In this document: positions 6,728 through 16,111 of the stretch, piece after piece
Layout: each line of letters begins with the position of its first letter
How positions within the stretch are numbered: position 1 is the first letter of the stretch
DNA from: Dyadobacter pollutisoli
Lineage (GTDB): Bacteria > Bacteroidota > Bacteroidia > Cytophagales > Spirosomataceae
Assembly: GCF_026625565.1 (NCBI RefSeq)
Contig: NZ_CP112998.1
Span: 2,296,501-2,360,500, forward strand
Direction: 5' to 3'
Length of the DNA stretch: 64,000 bases
Made by a program: the position numbers and the translations under genes
The notes under the pieces: model-generated
What the model was told of the DNA's origin: nothing
Database searches by the model: none
The model's input: only the letters and a program-made list of their open reading frames with translations

Positions 6728-9288
6728 AACAATTTTTAAAGTCGACCATCTTTATAGGAGTACTTCTATTTCCACAGTTTCTTTCCGCACAGGATAACCC
6801 CACTATCAACGCAACCGTTTCCGGAAAAATACTCGATAACCGCACCAACGAAGCCTTGGTAGGGGCAACGGTAACCATTAAAGGAACTACCAACGGCGCG
6901 GTGACTGACGCGAACGGAGAGTTCAAATTGATCACAGGCCAAAAACTACCTTTCACACTAGTCGTTTCTTTTGTGGGCTTTCTCAAAAAGGAGGTTTTGA
7001 TCAATGACAGCAAAGTTGAAATCAAGCTGGATGTAAATGATACACAGCTGGCAGACGTGGTGATTTCATCTCGTCGTCGTCAGGAATCAGCTCAGGACGT
7101 TCCTATCCCTATATCGGTAGTCGGTGGAACGAGGGCTGAGGACGCGGGTGCTTTTAATGTCAACAGACTAAAAGAATTGGTGCCGACTGTGCAGTTATAT
7201 GCTTCCAATGCGCGGAACACAACGCTGAATATTCGTGGTCTGGGATCAACTTACGGGTTAACAAACGACGGCGTTGACCCAGGTGTAGGTTTTTATGTGG
7301 ACGGTGTTTACTATGCCCGCCCGGCAGCCACTGCACTCGACTTCATTGATATTGAGCGTGTTGAGGTGCTTCGTGGGCCGCAAGGAACGCTATTTGGAAA
7401 AAATACGACTGCCGGTGCTTTCAACATTACAACCCGTGCGGCGAGTTTCCGACCGGGAGCTAACTTTGAGCTAAGCTACGGTAACCTGGGCTTCGTTCAG
7501 GCAAAGGCGTCGGTAACCGGTCCATTAAGTAAAAAGCTCGCTGCACGCGTTTCCTTTACGGGTACACAACGTAACGGAACGTTTTTTAATGTTCATACCC
7601 AATTGCCGATCAATGATATTAACAACATTGGTGTAAGAGGGCAGCTTCTGTTCACGCCGAGCGACCATGTAAACATTACCGTGATCGGGGACATTTCAAA
7701 CCAAAAACCGGCAGGATATGGTTGGCCGGTGGCTGGTGTTGTGACTACCAAAAGGGCTGCATACAGACAATTCAACAACATTATCGCTGATTTGAATTAT
7801 TCGCTTCCATACCAAAGCGCTTTTGAACGTAAGCTGGACCTGGATACACCTTCCAAAGCTGACAATCAGCTGGGCGGTGTTTCGGTGAATGCAGATATTA
7901 AAATTGGGAACGGAACCCTGACCAGTACATCCGCCTGGCGTTACTGGAAATGGACACCATTAAATGACCGGGATTACATTGGGTTACCTGTATTTACAAT
8001 CTCGTCTGGTAATTCAAAGCATGACCAATGGTCTCAGGAGATACGTTATTCAGGAAAAATATCACCGAGATTAAGCGGGGTAGTTGGCGTGTTCGGTCTC
8101 TGGCAGGACCTGACCTCCGATCCGGTACAGACAGAGGAAGCCGGGTCAGCACAATGGCGGTTTGCACAGAGCTCAACCAGTGCATTATGGAAAACGCCCG
8201 GGCTGTTTGACAACTTCGGTATCCGTACCACCAACGAAATCAAAAGTACGAGTTTGGCCGTATTCGCACAGGCCGACTGGGCTGTGACCGATAAGATCCA
8301 TGTTTTGCCAGGTATCCGCTACAACTACGACAAGAAAGTGGTGGATTACAGCAGGGTAACCTACGGCGGGTTGCAAACAAGCGATGCTGCATTGATCGCA
8401 CTGAAAAACGGCGTGTATACCAATCAGTCCTTTAATACCGATTATACCAAAGGAAATTTCTCAGGACAGCTGTCTGCTCAATATAAAGCCAGCAGTAATT
8501 TCAATGCTTATGCTACGTATTCCATTGGATTTAAGCCAATTGGAGTGAATGTGGGAGGTTTGCCAACGGCCAGCGGTCAGATTTTAATTGACCTGGCCAA
8601 TGTGAAACCAGAACACGTAGATCACAAAGAATTTGGTATTAAAACAAAACCATCGGGCAATTCGGTACTAAACCTGACGGTGTACCAGTCTGACATCAAA
8701 GATTATCAAACACAGGTACAGACTCCCGAACCAGGTGTAAACCGCGGTTACCTGGCAAATGCAGAAAAAGTACGTGTAAAAGGAGCAGAGATAGACGGTA
8801 ACATCCGCTTTTCAAACCTGACATTGAATGCGGCCGTGGCATATACCGACGGTAAATACGTACGTTTCGCCAATGCGCCTGTGCCATTGGAAGAGGTAGG
8901 CGGGCCCCAGGCGTTTAAGGATGTTTCGGGTGGAAGACTTCCGGGGATCTCCAAATGGTCGGGTTCCGTGGGTGGCGAGGTAACTTTCAAAGGAACATTA
9001 ATCGGTTTGAAGGGTAACTATTTCCTTGGCATCGATGAATTCTATCGTTCAGAGTTCTCGTCAAGTCCGTCACCATCTGAGTATCTGAACATTGACGGCT
9101 ATGCGTTGACCAATGCACGATTCGGTTTCAGGGCCTCTAACGGACTCACATTCTTCCTCTGGGGACGGAATATTTTCAATAAAGATTATTACGAGCAACT
9201 TTTGGCTGCCCCCGGCAGCGCAGGCCAATACGCGGGTATCGTGGGAGACCAGCGTACCTACGGAGTTACGATCAGATTTACATATTGA
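6724..9288 (+). CDS. TonB-dependent outer-membrane receptor with carboxypeptidase-regulatory-like domain
   Basis: 854 residues. Signal peptide ~1-22 (ending FLSAQ), a CarboxypepD_reg-like domain ~31-112 (VSGKILDNRTNEALVGATVTIKG), a plug domain ~120-235 with IDIERVEVLRGPQGTLFGKN, and a 22-strand-type barrel ending GVTIRFTY with a terminal aromatic. Imports a substrate across the outer membrane using TonB energy. It is not a SusC: it is shorter, lacks a SusD partner, and has the GKNTTAGAFNI plug motif of sphingomonad-type receptors for siderophores or aromatic/sugar compounds. Substrate unknown. Single transcription unit, followed by a terminator. Confidence 0.92.
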   Translation: MKQFLKSTIFIGVLLFPQFLSAQDNPTINATVSGKILDNRTNEALVGATVTIKGTTNGAVTDANGEFKLITGQKLPFTLVVSFVGFLKKEVLINDSKVEIKLDVNDTQLADVVISSRRRQESAQDVPIPISVVGGTRAEDAGAFNVNRLKELVPTVQLYASNARNTTLNIRGLGSTYGLTNDGVDPGVGFYVDGVYYARPAATALDFIDIERVEVLRGPQGTLFGKNTTAGAFNITTRAASFRPGANFELSYGNLGFVQAKASVTGPLSKKLAARVSFTGTQRNGTFFNVHTQLPINDINNIGVRGQLLFTPSDHVNITVIGDISNQKPAGYGWPVAGVVTTKRAAYRQFNNIIADLNYSLPYQSAFERKLDLDTPSKADNQLGGVSVNADIKIGNGTLTSTSAWRYWKWTPLNDRDYIGLPVFTISSGNSKHDQWSQEIRYSGKISPRLSGVVGVFGLWQDLTSDPVQTEEAGSAQWRFAQSSTSALWKTPGLFDNFGIRTTNEIKSTSLAVFAQADWAVTDKIHVLPGIRYNYDKKVVDYSRVTYGGLQTSDAALIALKNGVYTNQSFNTDYTKGNFSGQLSAQYKASSNFNAYATYSIGFKPIGVNVGGLPTASGQILIDLANVKPEHVDHKEFGIKTKPSGNSVLNLTVYQSDIKDYQTQVQTPEPGVNRGYLANAEKVRVKGAEIDGNIRFSNLTLNAAVAYTDGKYVRFANAPVPLEEVGGPQAFKDVSGGRLPGISKWSGSVGGEVTFKGTLIGLKGNYFLGIDEFYRSEFSSSPSPSEYLNIDGYALTNARFGFRASNGLTFFLWGRNIFNKDYYEQLLAAPGSAGQYAGIVGDQRTYGVTIRFTY

Positions 9289-9314
9289 TTGGGAGTTTAA
9301 ACAAAGGTTCCGAA

Positions 9315-9355
9315 AAGGGTAGTAGCAAAGTTTTTGTTACTGCCCTTCTTTTTTT
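9315..9355 (+). terminator. Rho-independent terminator after the TonB receptor
   Basis: AAGGGTAGTA (9315-9324) pairs with TACTGCCCTT (9338-9347) with one G-U, followed by a seven-T run at 9349-9355. Confidence 0.8.
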
Positions 9356-9446
9356 GTTGTCATTGTAGAAAAAGAATAATCCCGGTAAAAATAATCTCCT
9401 ATTTTTGAGCAAAGGTGACATCTTAGAATCCAAACAAAAATTGTCA

Positions 9447-9983
9447 ATGCGAAAAGTCTTTACATTAGTTATTATTGCAATCACTACGGTTATCCTGGTC
9501 GGCGCGCTGGTTCATTATATTGGGGTCCAAGGGTTTTTATTCTCATGGAGTCTTAATTTTATGTTGATGGCATGCACTTTTACTTTTACGGAAACACTGA
9601 AAAGTGAACTTGCTTCTTCGTACTATCATGATAAGGCTTGGGAACTGAGAGGAAAAATATATGAGTCTTTCGGAATAAATATTTACAGAAAATTATTGGT
9701 TTTGATTGGTTGGGAAAAGCTGAACAAAAAGTCCAACCCGATGGAAAAGAATACTAAGGCTTTAATGTATCTGCATTACCGGACGAAGCAATCTGAATTG
9801 GGTCATTTAATTATTTTTGTTGTAGTTATTGGCTTCAATATTTTCGTGGCATTTGAATTTGGAATTCTCAAATCCCTGTGGTTACTAGTACTGAATGTAT
9901 TATTTAATCTGTATCCAATTTTACTGCAACGATACAATCGGCCACGATTAGAAAGAGCTATTAATTTAAGTAAACGCAGATAA
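9447..9983 (+). CDS. Unrecognised membrane protein, four predicted helices
   Basis: 178 residues from ATG at 9447; a TTG start at 9405 would add 14 polar residues ahead of the first helix and seems less likely. Hydrophobic segments at about 6-28, 31-48, ~123-140 and ~142-160, with a polar loop between helices 2 and 3 (YYHDKAWELRGKIYESFGINIYRKLL, GWEKLN) and a conserved-looking SELGHLIIF entry to helix 3. The topology and the E-x-GH element are reminiscent of CrtO-type glycosyl-diaponeurosporenoate acyltransferases, but this is only a weak resemblance. Followed after 10 bp by the next ORF, so likely a two-gene unit. Confidence 0.6.
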   Translation: MRKVFTLVIIAITTVILVGALVHYIGVQGFLFSWSLNFMLMACTFTFTETLKSELASSYYHDKAWELRGKIYESFGINIYRKLLVLIGWEKLNKKSNPMEKNTKALMYLHYRTKQSELGHLIIFVVVIGFNIFVAFEFGILKSLWLLVLNVLFNLYPILLQRYNRPRLERAINLSKRR

Positions 9984-9993
9984 AGACGCGACT

Positions 9994-10425
9994 ATGAAGA
10001 ACTGGGTCCTTTATTTTTTGATCCCTGTCACATTGCTATATTTCGCCTCAAAAATCAGCAAAAGTAATTCTGCCTACGTCTACTATGTACAGACACCGGA
10101 ATATGATGGCGGAGATCTGGTTGCTATCAAAAAGCTGAATGAGCTTGTGGAAGAAAATTTCTTGAACCGAAGCTATTATGAAGGAGTAGCCTATACGGAT
10201 GAGTCCAATCGCTGGTATGCAAACTATAACAAAGAATATAAAGCCTTACTGATCGGAGGTTCAAGTGGCTGGTCGTACTACTTTTATGCAACACCTGAGG
10301 AATTAAAAATGATCGCGGACAGAAAAATCCGGGCAATTGATATCGATAAATACCTGAGACCTTTTCCCGTCAGTAAGCTGGAAGAATGCCCAACAAGATC
10401 CAGGGATTTGATTTCCTTCTTTTAA
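9994..10425 (+). CDS. Hypothetical protein with N-terminal membrane anchor
   Basis: 143 residues; one hydrophobic segment at ~4-20 (WVLYFLIPVTLLYFASK) that may be an uncleaved anchor, then a soluble part rich in Tyr with DGGDLVAIKKLNELVEENF and a GGSSGWSYYFYATPEEL segment. No family recognised. Starts 10 bp after the previous membrane protein, which suggests they act together at the envelope. Confidence 0.55.
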   Translation: MKNWVLYFLIPVTLLYFASKISKSNSAYVYYVQTPEYDGGDLVAIKKLNELVEENFLNRSYYEGVAYTDESNRWYANYNKEYKALLIGGSSGWSYYFYATPEELKMIADRKIRAIDIDKYLRPFPVSKLEECPTRSRDLISFF

Positions 10426-10578
10426 AAGTTTTTTGTAAAATGATCTTTTGTTACGTCCGTCATCAACTTGGTCAAAGCTGGTGCTTAGTTGGCAATGCTG
10501 TTTTTATTTTAAGCAATGCCCGTTATCTTGCCTGGACAATTCGACTACGCTGATTTGAACACGAAAAGCTTAACAAGC

Positions 10579-11334
10579 ATGCTTAAAACATACTTAAAAA
10601 GGACTGGCTTTGCCGTCAGCTTATGGCTGGTCACGGCCTTTGCTCCACATGCTAAGATATCGGTTTACCTGATCGGGGATTCCACGATGGCTGTCAAACA
10701 GGTGAGTGCCTATCCCGAAACGGGGTGGGGGATGCCGTTTGCCCATTTTTTTGATGATAGTGTCGTGGTGGTCAATGGGGCGATGAATGGTCGTAGTACG
10801 CGAACCTTCATAGAGGAAAACCGGTGGCAACCTATCTCAGACAAACTGCGGGAAGGAGACTTTGTCCTGATCCAGTTTGGACACAATGATGAAGTTAAGA
10901 CGAAAAAAAGCTATACGACTGAGGCCGAGTTTCAATCAAATTTGCAAAGGTTTATTGACGAAAGTCAGGCGAAAAAGGCGACTCCGATATTGATTACGCC
11001 GGTCGCTCGGAGGAGTTTCGACGCTTCCGGAAAAATTGTTGATACACATACCATATACGCAGAACTTGTGCGTTCGGTAGCCATCAAGAACCACCTTCCA
11101 TGGATTGATCTCGATAAGCTGAGCCGGGAGTTGCTTCAAAAAATGGGGCCGGAAAATTCCAAATTTTTATTCCTGCACCTGGAACCCGATGAGCATCCTA
11201 ATTACCCGGAAGGCAAAGAGGACAATACGCATTTCAGTGAGCTCGGCGCGCGAAAAATGGCGGAATTGGTGTTGGCAGACATGAAAAGACAGAAGATAGC
11301 GCTGAGCCAGCGTGTCGTTCAAAAGAGCAAATAA
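10579..11334 (+). CDS. Rhamnogalacturonan acetylesterase-like SGNH hydrolase (CE12 type)
   Basis: 251 residues from MLKTYLKRTGFAV; the frame is open back to 10516 but this start places a signal peptide (~1-25) properly. SGNH motifs are all visible: GDST (Ser35), GAMNGRST (block II Gly), FGHND (block III Asn) and EDNTHFSELGA (catalytic Asp/His). CE12 enzymes of the RhgT/YesT type remove acetyl groups from pectin-derived rhamnogalacturonan in the periplasm or outside the cell. No other pectin enzymes are adjacent, so the actual ester is open. Ends in a terminator shared with a convergent gene. Confidence 0.85.
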   Translation: MLKTYLKRTGFAVSLWLVTAFAPHAKISVYLIGDSTMAVKQVSAYPETGWGMPFAHFFDDSVVVVNGAMNGRSTRTFIEENRWQPISDKLREGDFVLIQFGHNDEVKTKKSYTTEAEFQSNLQRFIDESQAKKATPILITPVARRSFDASGKIVDTHTIYAELVRSVAIKNHLPWIDLDKLSRELLQKMGPENSKFLFLHLEPDEHPNYPEGKEDNTHFSELGARKMAELVLADMKRQKIALSQRVVQKSK

Positions 11335-11342
11335 ATCGGAGT

Positions 11343-11390
11343 GCATTCAGAAGGTACGTTTGATCTGAATGCTGCGGAAAAGCAGTTTTT
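11343..11390 (+). terminator. Double-hairpin terminator after the acetylesterase
   Basis: GCATTCAG (11343-11350) pairs with CTGAATGC (11365-11372), directly followed by a small CTGC/GCAG hairpin (11372-11385) and five T. Confidence 0.65.
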
Positions 11391-11397
11391 GTGCTGT

Positions 11398-12585
11398 TTA
11401 GTGCTTTTTTATCCAGCCTTTTTTCTGGATTAAATCAGCCAAGGCAGCGCCTATTTTAGTGTGACCGCTGCTGTTGATATGGTCGTCGATGATGAAATAG
11501 TCCCGGCGGTTCAGGAAAGTGTGAACATTGGCAAAATAGACATTATCGACCGGATGAACAGCTTGGTAAGCCTGAAACTCCTTAACAATGGCGTAATTAT
11601 ACACGCCGACGTCGAAGACTAAAATAGGTCCCTTATATGTTTTCCTAATTCTGCTCAGATAAGGGAAAAAGGCCTCCGCATGTCCTGGCTGCGCTGCTGG
11701 TTTACTGGCCACTTGCTTCTGGTCAGCCGGAAGAGCGGCTTGAACAGCACCTTTTATTCCTTCGGTAATGAGCCAGCGGAGACTCAGAAAAATACCTTTA
11801 AACGGAAAGTAAGTCCCATTGATTGTATTTTGTTTCTCTGCGGCCTTAAACGAAACAGGATCAATGCCTGACTTCTGCGCCTTTGTCAAATTGGCGGTGT
11901 TCTCTTCCAGATCATTGTAACAATATTGAATAATGACAAGTTGGCAAGAGTCCAGGTTAAGCTCGTTTAGCAACATGGTCTCTCGGTGCGTGCCGTAAGA
12001 GGTGATGGCGGTATTGAGACTCTTCACATGAAGTTTGTTTTCAATAACTTCGGAAAACCGGTATTCCTTCTCTACACCCCAACCCATGCCATGGGAATCT
12101 CCGAGGATGACGATGGACGGATGATCAAGGCTGGATTGATCATCCCGCACGCCGAACGAATTCGTCTTTATTTCAATATCAAATTCGGGGTTGGTAAACC
12201 TACCTGCTATACTGGAACGAAAGCGATATCCTAATGAAGAGTCGTAGCGTGACAGCTTACTATCAAAGTTTGTGGTATTTTTAAAGAAGCTATACTGCCC
12301 TCGTATCCAATAGTAATAATTTTCCGGAAGCATCGTGTGACGCTGGTAGTGGGACATGTAAATGACACTGCTTACCAGCATGGTTTCTAATGTGGCGAAG
12401 ATACCTATCAATATGAGCAGTCTGTGTAGCCGCTGGCTCGAAAATGACCAAAGGATTATTATAAAGCCTGTGGGGAACAAGATAAAATAAAACGGAAAGA
12501 TTGTAGAATGCCTTACAAAAAAGTCTTGGCGGAAAAGCGGCATGCACAGCAACAACATTCCTAACAGGAAGAGCTTAATGTTCAT
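11398..12585 (-). CDS. Membrane-anchored SGNH/GDSL-type hydrolase, function unknown
   Basis: 395 residues. Three hydrophobic segments at ~4-20, ~29-48 and ~55-78 anchor the protein; the rest is an extracytoplasmic SGNH-like domain: ILGDSHGMGWG (Ser164), a QYCYNDLEEN element in the block III position, and a terminal DDHINSSGHTKIG that supplies Asp/His. This layout resembles AlgJ/AlgX-type or acyltransferase-associated SGNH domains that modify exported polysaccharide, but no polysaccharide genes are adjacent. Monocistronic, with a 150-bp gap to its upstream neighbour. Confidence 0.7.
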   Translation of the reverse strand: MNIKLFLLGMLLLCMPLFRQDFFVRHSTIFPFYFILFPTGFIIILWSFSSQRLHRLLILIGIFATLETMLVSSVIYMSHYQRHTMLPENYYYWIRGQYSFFKNTTNFDSKLSRYDSSLGYRFRSSIAGRFTNPEFDIEIKTNSFGVRDDQSSLDHPSIVILGDSHGMGWGVEKEYRFSEVIENKLHVKSLNTAITSYGTHRETMLLNELNLDSCQLVIIQYCYNDLEENTANLTKAQKSGIDPVSFKAAEKQNTINGTYFPFKGIFLSLRWLITEGIKGAVQAALPADQKQVASKPAAQPGHAEAFFPYLSRIRKTYKGPILVFDVGVYNYAIVKEFQAYQAVHPVDNVYFANVHTFLNRRDYFIIDDHINSSGHTKIGAALADLIQKKGWIKKH

Positions 12586-12742
12586 AATGGTTTATTCGTG
12601 AGAGTTTGCGGAATTATCTCAGTTCTGACTTCTGAACATAGACCGATAAGTTTGGATAATCAGTGTTCAATTGGCAATCGGTCACATCTGTTTTCCGATG
12701 GGTCAAACGCTGAATGGAATCCCTAAGTTAAGAGAATGGGAA

Positions 12743-13723
12743 CTACAAATGCTGGTAGGGTTCCTGCGCTCGAAGTTCTTCTAGTTGTAGCCGCAAGCTC
12801 ACGCGGAAATCCCGATCGGCTTGGCCGATGTCGAGATGGTACTGGTGGGGATAAATGAGATCGAGCCTTCGTTGCACATTTTTAAGACCTATGCCGCCGA
12901 ATTCTGGTTTCTGTACATGATCTTGTGAGATTGTGTTGGTGATCAGAAAATCGAGGTGATGATCTGCGGACCTTAATTTGATGACGATCTCGTTCTGACG
13001 GTTACTGTTTTTCGAAACGTGCTTGAACGCGTTTTCGACAAAAGTCATCAGGATAAAAGGAGCAATGGTTAAACTTTCGTGGTCGGCTAGCGTTGTCTCC
13101 ACTACTACATTTACATTCTTATTTTGCCGCAGCCTTTCCAGCTCGATGAAGTTTTGAAGATACATCAGCTCCTTTTCCAGCGGGATCTGATGATCGTTGC
13201 ATTCGTATAGCTGATGCCGTAAGAGTTCTGAAAATTTGGTGAGAGATGCCGCAGCGCGATCAGGGTTTTTATGAATGAGAAAAAAGATTGAATTAATGCT
13301 GTTAAAGAGAAAATGCGGGTTAAACTGATTTCTAAGAAAGCTCAGTTCTGATTCCAGTCTTTCTTTTTCAAGCATACGCTTGTTGCGGTCGGTAACGATC
13401 CAGTTAGCAGCCAGTTTAATGCTCATGGCCAGGGTAGAGGTGGCCAATGTCGATGGCATGGCCTCTCCAAAGAAATAATAAAAGCAGTTAGTGCCTTTCC
13501 CGTAGACGGTTTCAATGGGAATTTGAAATAACGCGGCACTAAGATAATAGCCTGAGACAATAAGCAGGGCGGCAACTATATTGACCGTAAAAAAGTAAGC
13601 CAGGTAGGCGGGAAACTTCCTGGTTTGGAGATACCGGGGTATGAGATAGTAGAAGTTAAGACAGACGACCACCGCCTGAAAAACCACAAAAAAGGCTATT
13701 TTAACTGCAAATGGGGAAAACAT
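12743..13723 (-). CDS. LytS/YehU-type sensor histidine kinase, apparently lacking the first helix
   Basis: 326 residues. The membrane part begins directly at the segment that is normally helix 2 (CLNFYYLIPRYL), so three helices rather than the usual four are present. The kinase part has the His_kinase motif LRNQFNPHFLFNSINS (His137) and the HATPase motif FVENAFKH with GIGLKNVQRRLDLIY. No LytTR response regulator is next to it. It starts one base after the stop of the four-helix membrane protein at 13725, so translation is probably coupled and that protein may be its membrane partner or sensor. Confidence 0.88.
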   Translation of the reverse strand: MFSPFAVKIAFFVVFQAVVVCLNFYYLIPRYLQTRKFPAYLAYFFTVNIVAALLIVSGYYLSAALFQIPIETVYGKGTNCFYYFFGEAMPSTLATSTLAMSIKLAANWIVTDRNKRMLEKERLESELSFLRNQFNPHFLFNSINSIFFLIHKNPDRAAASLTKFSELLRHQLYECNDHQIPLEKELMYLQNFIELERLRQNKNVNVVVETTLADHESLTIAPFILMTFVENAFKHVSKNSNRQNEIVIKLRSADHHLDFLITNTISQDHVQKPEFGGIGLKNVQRRLDLIYPHQYHLDIGQADRDFRVSLRLQLEELRAQEPYQHL

Positions 13724-13724
13724 G

Positions 13725-14204
13725 CTACCAGCGGCGACTTCCGGCCGAAATAATGTAAGAAATTGGAATACCGACTGCCACGATCACAATGCTCATCCCG
13801 GTTGCAATGGCTTGCAGCTCGGGCGCGGGCATGGCCGGAAACACGATACGAAGTACGATCAAGTTCATGACCACCCAAATGAATATGCCATATAAAATGC
13901 CACTGGTGACTCTTTTTCCACTGATCGAGGCAACATTTTGATAAAGAAAATAATAGAAAACAGAGAACAGAAATGCGATAAAGAAATGCAAAACAAGGCC
14001 TGTCAGAACCATCGCAGTACCTCCGGAATATGCTTCTTTGCCGAAAATCCCGCTTGCAATGGACAGGATGATCCTCGACGGGGTGGTTTTTCCCATGATC
14101 ATCGCGTAAACGAGAATGGCGACAATAATATCCAGCGCACCCGCAACAAATGTTGCCGAAAGAATCGTTTTGAAACCTTGTCCGCTAATTGTTAACCTAC
14201 CCAT
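13725..14204 (-). CDS. Four-helix membrane protein of unknown function
   Basis: 159 residues with hydrophobic segments at ~13-37, ~61-88, ~98-122 and ~130-152 (GMSIVIVAVGIPISYII), short loops and no catalytic motif. Similar to small DUF1440-like inner-membrane proteins, only by topology. It is immediately upstream of the kinase with a single-base gap, in a unit that starts after the TPR gene. A role in sensing for the kinase is inference from position. Confidence 0.6.
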   Translation of the reverse strand: MGRLTISGQGFKTILSATFVAGALDIIVAILVYAMIMGKTTPSRIILSIASGIFGKEAYSGGTAMVLTGLVLHFFIAFLFSVFYYFLYQNVASISGKRVTSGILYGIFIWVVMNLIVLRIVFPAMPAPELQAIATGMSIVIVAVGIPISYIISAGSRRW

Positions 14205-14246
14205 TATGAATTCAGTTTAAATCGGGATAAGTTACTAAATATTAAT

Positions 14247-15959
14247 CTATTTCATAAAAACCGAGGATGAAGGAATTTGATCTGCATGGGCAAATGCGAT
14301 CTGGTATTTTGCTTTGTAAGTTGTCCGGTTTTGCTTTTTACCCTGGGCGCGGATACTGTTGTACAAGCCAAGCAGCGACCAACCGTTACCTGGGTTAAAT
14401 ATCAAATCCTCCACATACACTTTCTGCGCCTGTGAGGGCTTGCCAGCTTTGAGCAGGTAGGCCCCCAGAAACTGCCTGGAAGGTATCGGCCAATCCTTTG
14501 GTTCGGTGTAAATGAGCTTGTCTTCCAGCTCTACCGCTTTTTCAAAACTGTTGATGGCGGTTGCTCGATCATTACGGGCGAAGAGTATGGCGCCATTCAA
14601 TATGTTTTCTGCAATTCCTGCTGCCTGGATTGGCGAGTTGAATGGTATTCTCCGCTTCGTCAGCACCGGATCTTTCATTTTAATGCGCAGTTGTTCCAAA
14701 TGCGCTGACGCCGAATCGATCTGTCCGGTGTTGACCAATGCGATGCCTTTTGCAAAGTCCGAAAGCAGGCTGGCGTAAGTCCAGTGGCGGTCAACAACAA
14801 CGCTGTCGTTCAAGATCTGGTCCCATTTGCCCATTCTCACCATAGTCATGACTGGTATCATATACAGATATTGATCGTAGGTAGTTTCTGCAGTGGGAGC
14901 AACGCTCTTGCGGCAGCGCTGTGCATAACGCATGGCTTCTGAATACATACCGGCCGTGAGCGCACAGTAACTTTGCACGGCGAAATAATGAGGGGAATGC
15001 TTGGTCAATGCCAGGTTTTTGGCAAGCAGATCGTAATATAGCAGATTGTTATCTGCCAGATTATTGACTTCAACGCCTTTGTGGTATAGGCCACTTCTTT
15101 CATATGCGTGGCTGGACATATGCACCATATGTGCGACGCCCGGGAGCAGGTCCCGCAATGTCTCCGCGCCGGCCAGCGACACGTCCGGGTGGCGTGAGGC
15201 CTCCGTTAAATGAATGTAGTAATGTAATGCGCCGGGATGTTTCGGGTTGTTTTTCAATACTTTTTCACAAATGCTGACCAACTCCGGCGTCCACGGCTTG
15301 GAAGTACCGTCTTTGCTCCAAAAATCCCAGGCATGCATCAGCATCACAGCGTCAATGTAAAGGACTTTAATATCCTGGTCATCGGGATAAACCGACATCA
15401 AGTCCTTTATTTTTTGAGAGTATGTAAGATTTAATGCCGCTCTGTCCGAATCTTTCGGATCGGAAGAGTAACGGCTGTTCATGGCTTTTATCAGGTGTTT
15501 TTCTCTTGGAGACGCATTCGCAGCGGCTTCATTCATCTGTTTCAAAACCTCCGCCAGAGCCTCCGGTTTGGTATAGCTGTGTGCTGCATTGTAGTACGGG
15601 CCCATGGCCAACGCCTGTCCCCACAGGGCCATCGGATTATTTTTTTCAATCCGTGCAGACTCTCTGAATGAGGCAACTGCCTCTTTGAAATGATAACTGT
15701 AATACATGCTCAGGCCCTGGTCAAAGTAGAACTGGGCGCTATCAGACTTAACAGTCACCGGGTAAGAGTAATGCCCCCAGCCTGGAAGTGCCACGATAAA
15801 TTTGCCGTCGGCAGTGGTCGTTGACGACCCGGAATAGGAGGGTCCGCAAACTGCAATGTTTTCACGGCTTGCAGCGGGTGTCGGCGCAGGTTTTGGCCAG
15901 TACAATGCGATTCCGAGTACAAAAGATATAAATGTAACGGGCAGGAGCAGAAGTTTCAT
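14247..15959 (-). CDS. Exported TPR-repeat protein with conserved histidine motifs
   Basis: 570 residues from MKLLLLPVTFISF, chosen because it gives a clean N-terminal hydrophobic leader; a start at 16007 would add 16 residues. TPR-like helices occur throughout (AVASFRESARIEKNNPMALW and others). The centre carries the hallmark of a widespread uncharacterised family: HPGALHYYIHLTEASRHPD and LLPGVAHMVHMSSHAYERSG at residues ~240-290, with several invariant-looking histidines that could bind a metal. Function unknown; located in the periplasm by its leader. Divergent from the PAS/GAF protein. Confidence 0.75.
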   Translation of the reverse strand: MKLLLLPVTFISFVLGIALYWPKPAPTPAASRENIAVCGPSYSGSSTTTADGKFIVALPGWGHYSYPVTVKSDSAQFYFDQGLSMYYSYHFKEAVASFRESARIEKNNPMALWGQALAMGPYYNAAHSYTKPEALAEVLKQMNEAAANASPREKHLIKAMNSRYSSDPKDSDRAALNLTYSQKIKDLMSVYPDDQDIKVLYIDAVMLMHAWDFWSKDGTSKPWTPELVSICEKVLKNNPKHPGALHYYIHLTEASRHPDVSLAGAETLRDLLPGVAHMVHMSSHAYERSGLYHKGVEVNNLADNNLLYYDLLAKNLALTKHSPHYFAVQSYCALTAGMYSEAMRYAQRCRKSVAPTAETTYDQYLYMIPVMTMVRMGKWDQILNDSVVVDRHWTYASLLSDFAKGIALVNTGQIDSASAHLEQLRIKMKDPVLTKRRIPFNSPIQAAGIAENILNGAILFARNDRATAINSFEKAVELEDKLIYTEPKDWPIPSRQFLGAYLLKAGKPSQAQKVYVEDLIFNPGNGWSLLGLYNSIRAQGKKQNRTTYKAKYQIAFAHADQIPSSSVFMK

Positions 15960-16111
15960 TTTGAATGCTGGGTTTGAAAAGACGTTCAGTGCGGTATTGT
16001 TGGACATGAAACGGAAAAGGTAGGAATTTAGAAAAAAGTTGATAAAAATGTGGCATTTAACTTTTAAATTGTCGTCAGTAAACTATCAGTAGGGTTTGTC
16101 TTCGTCTCGTT

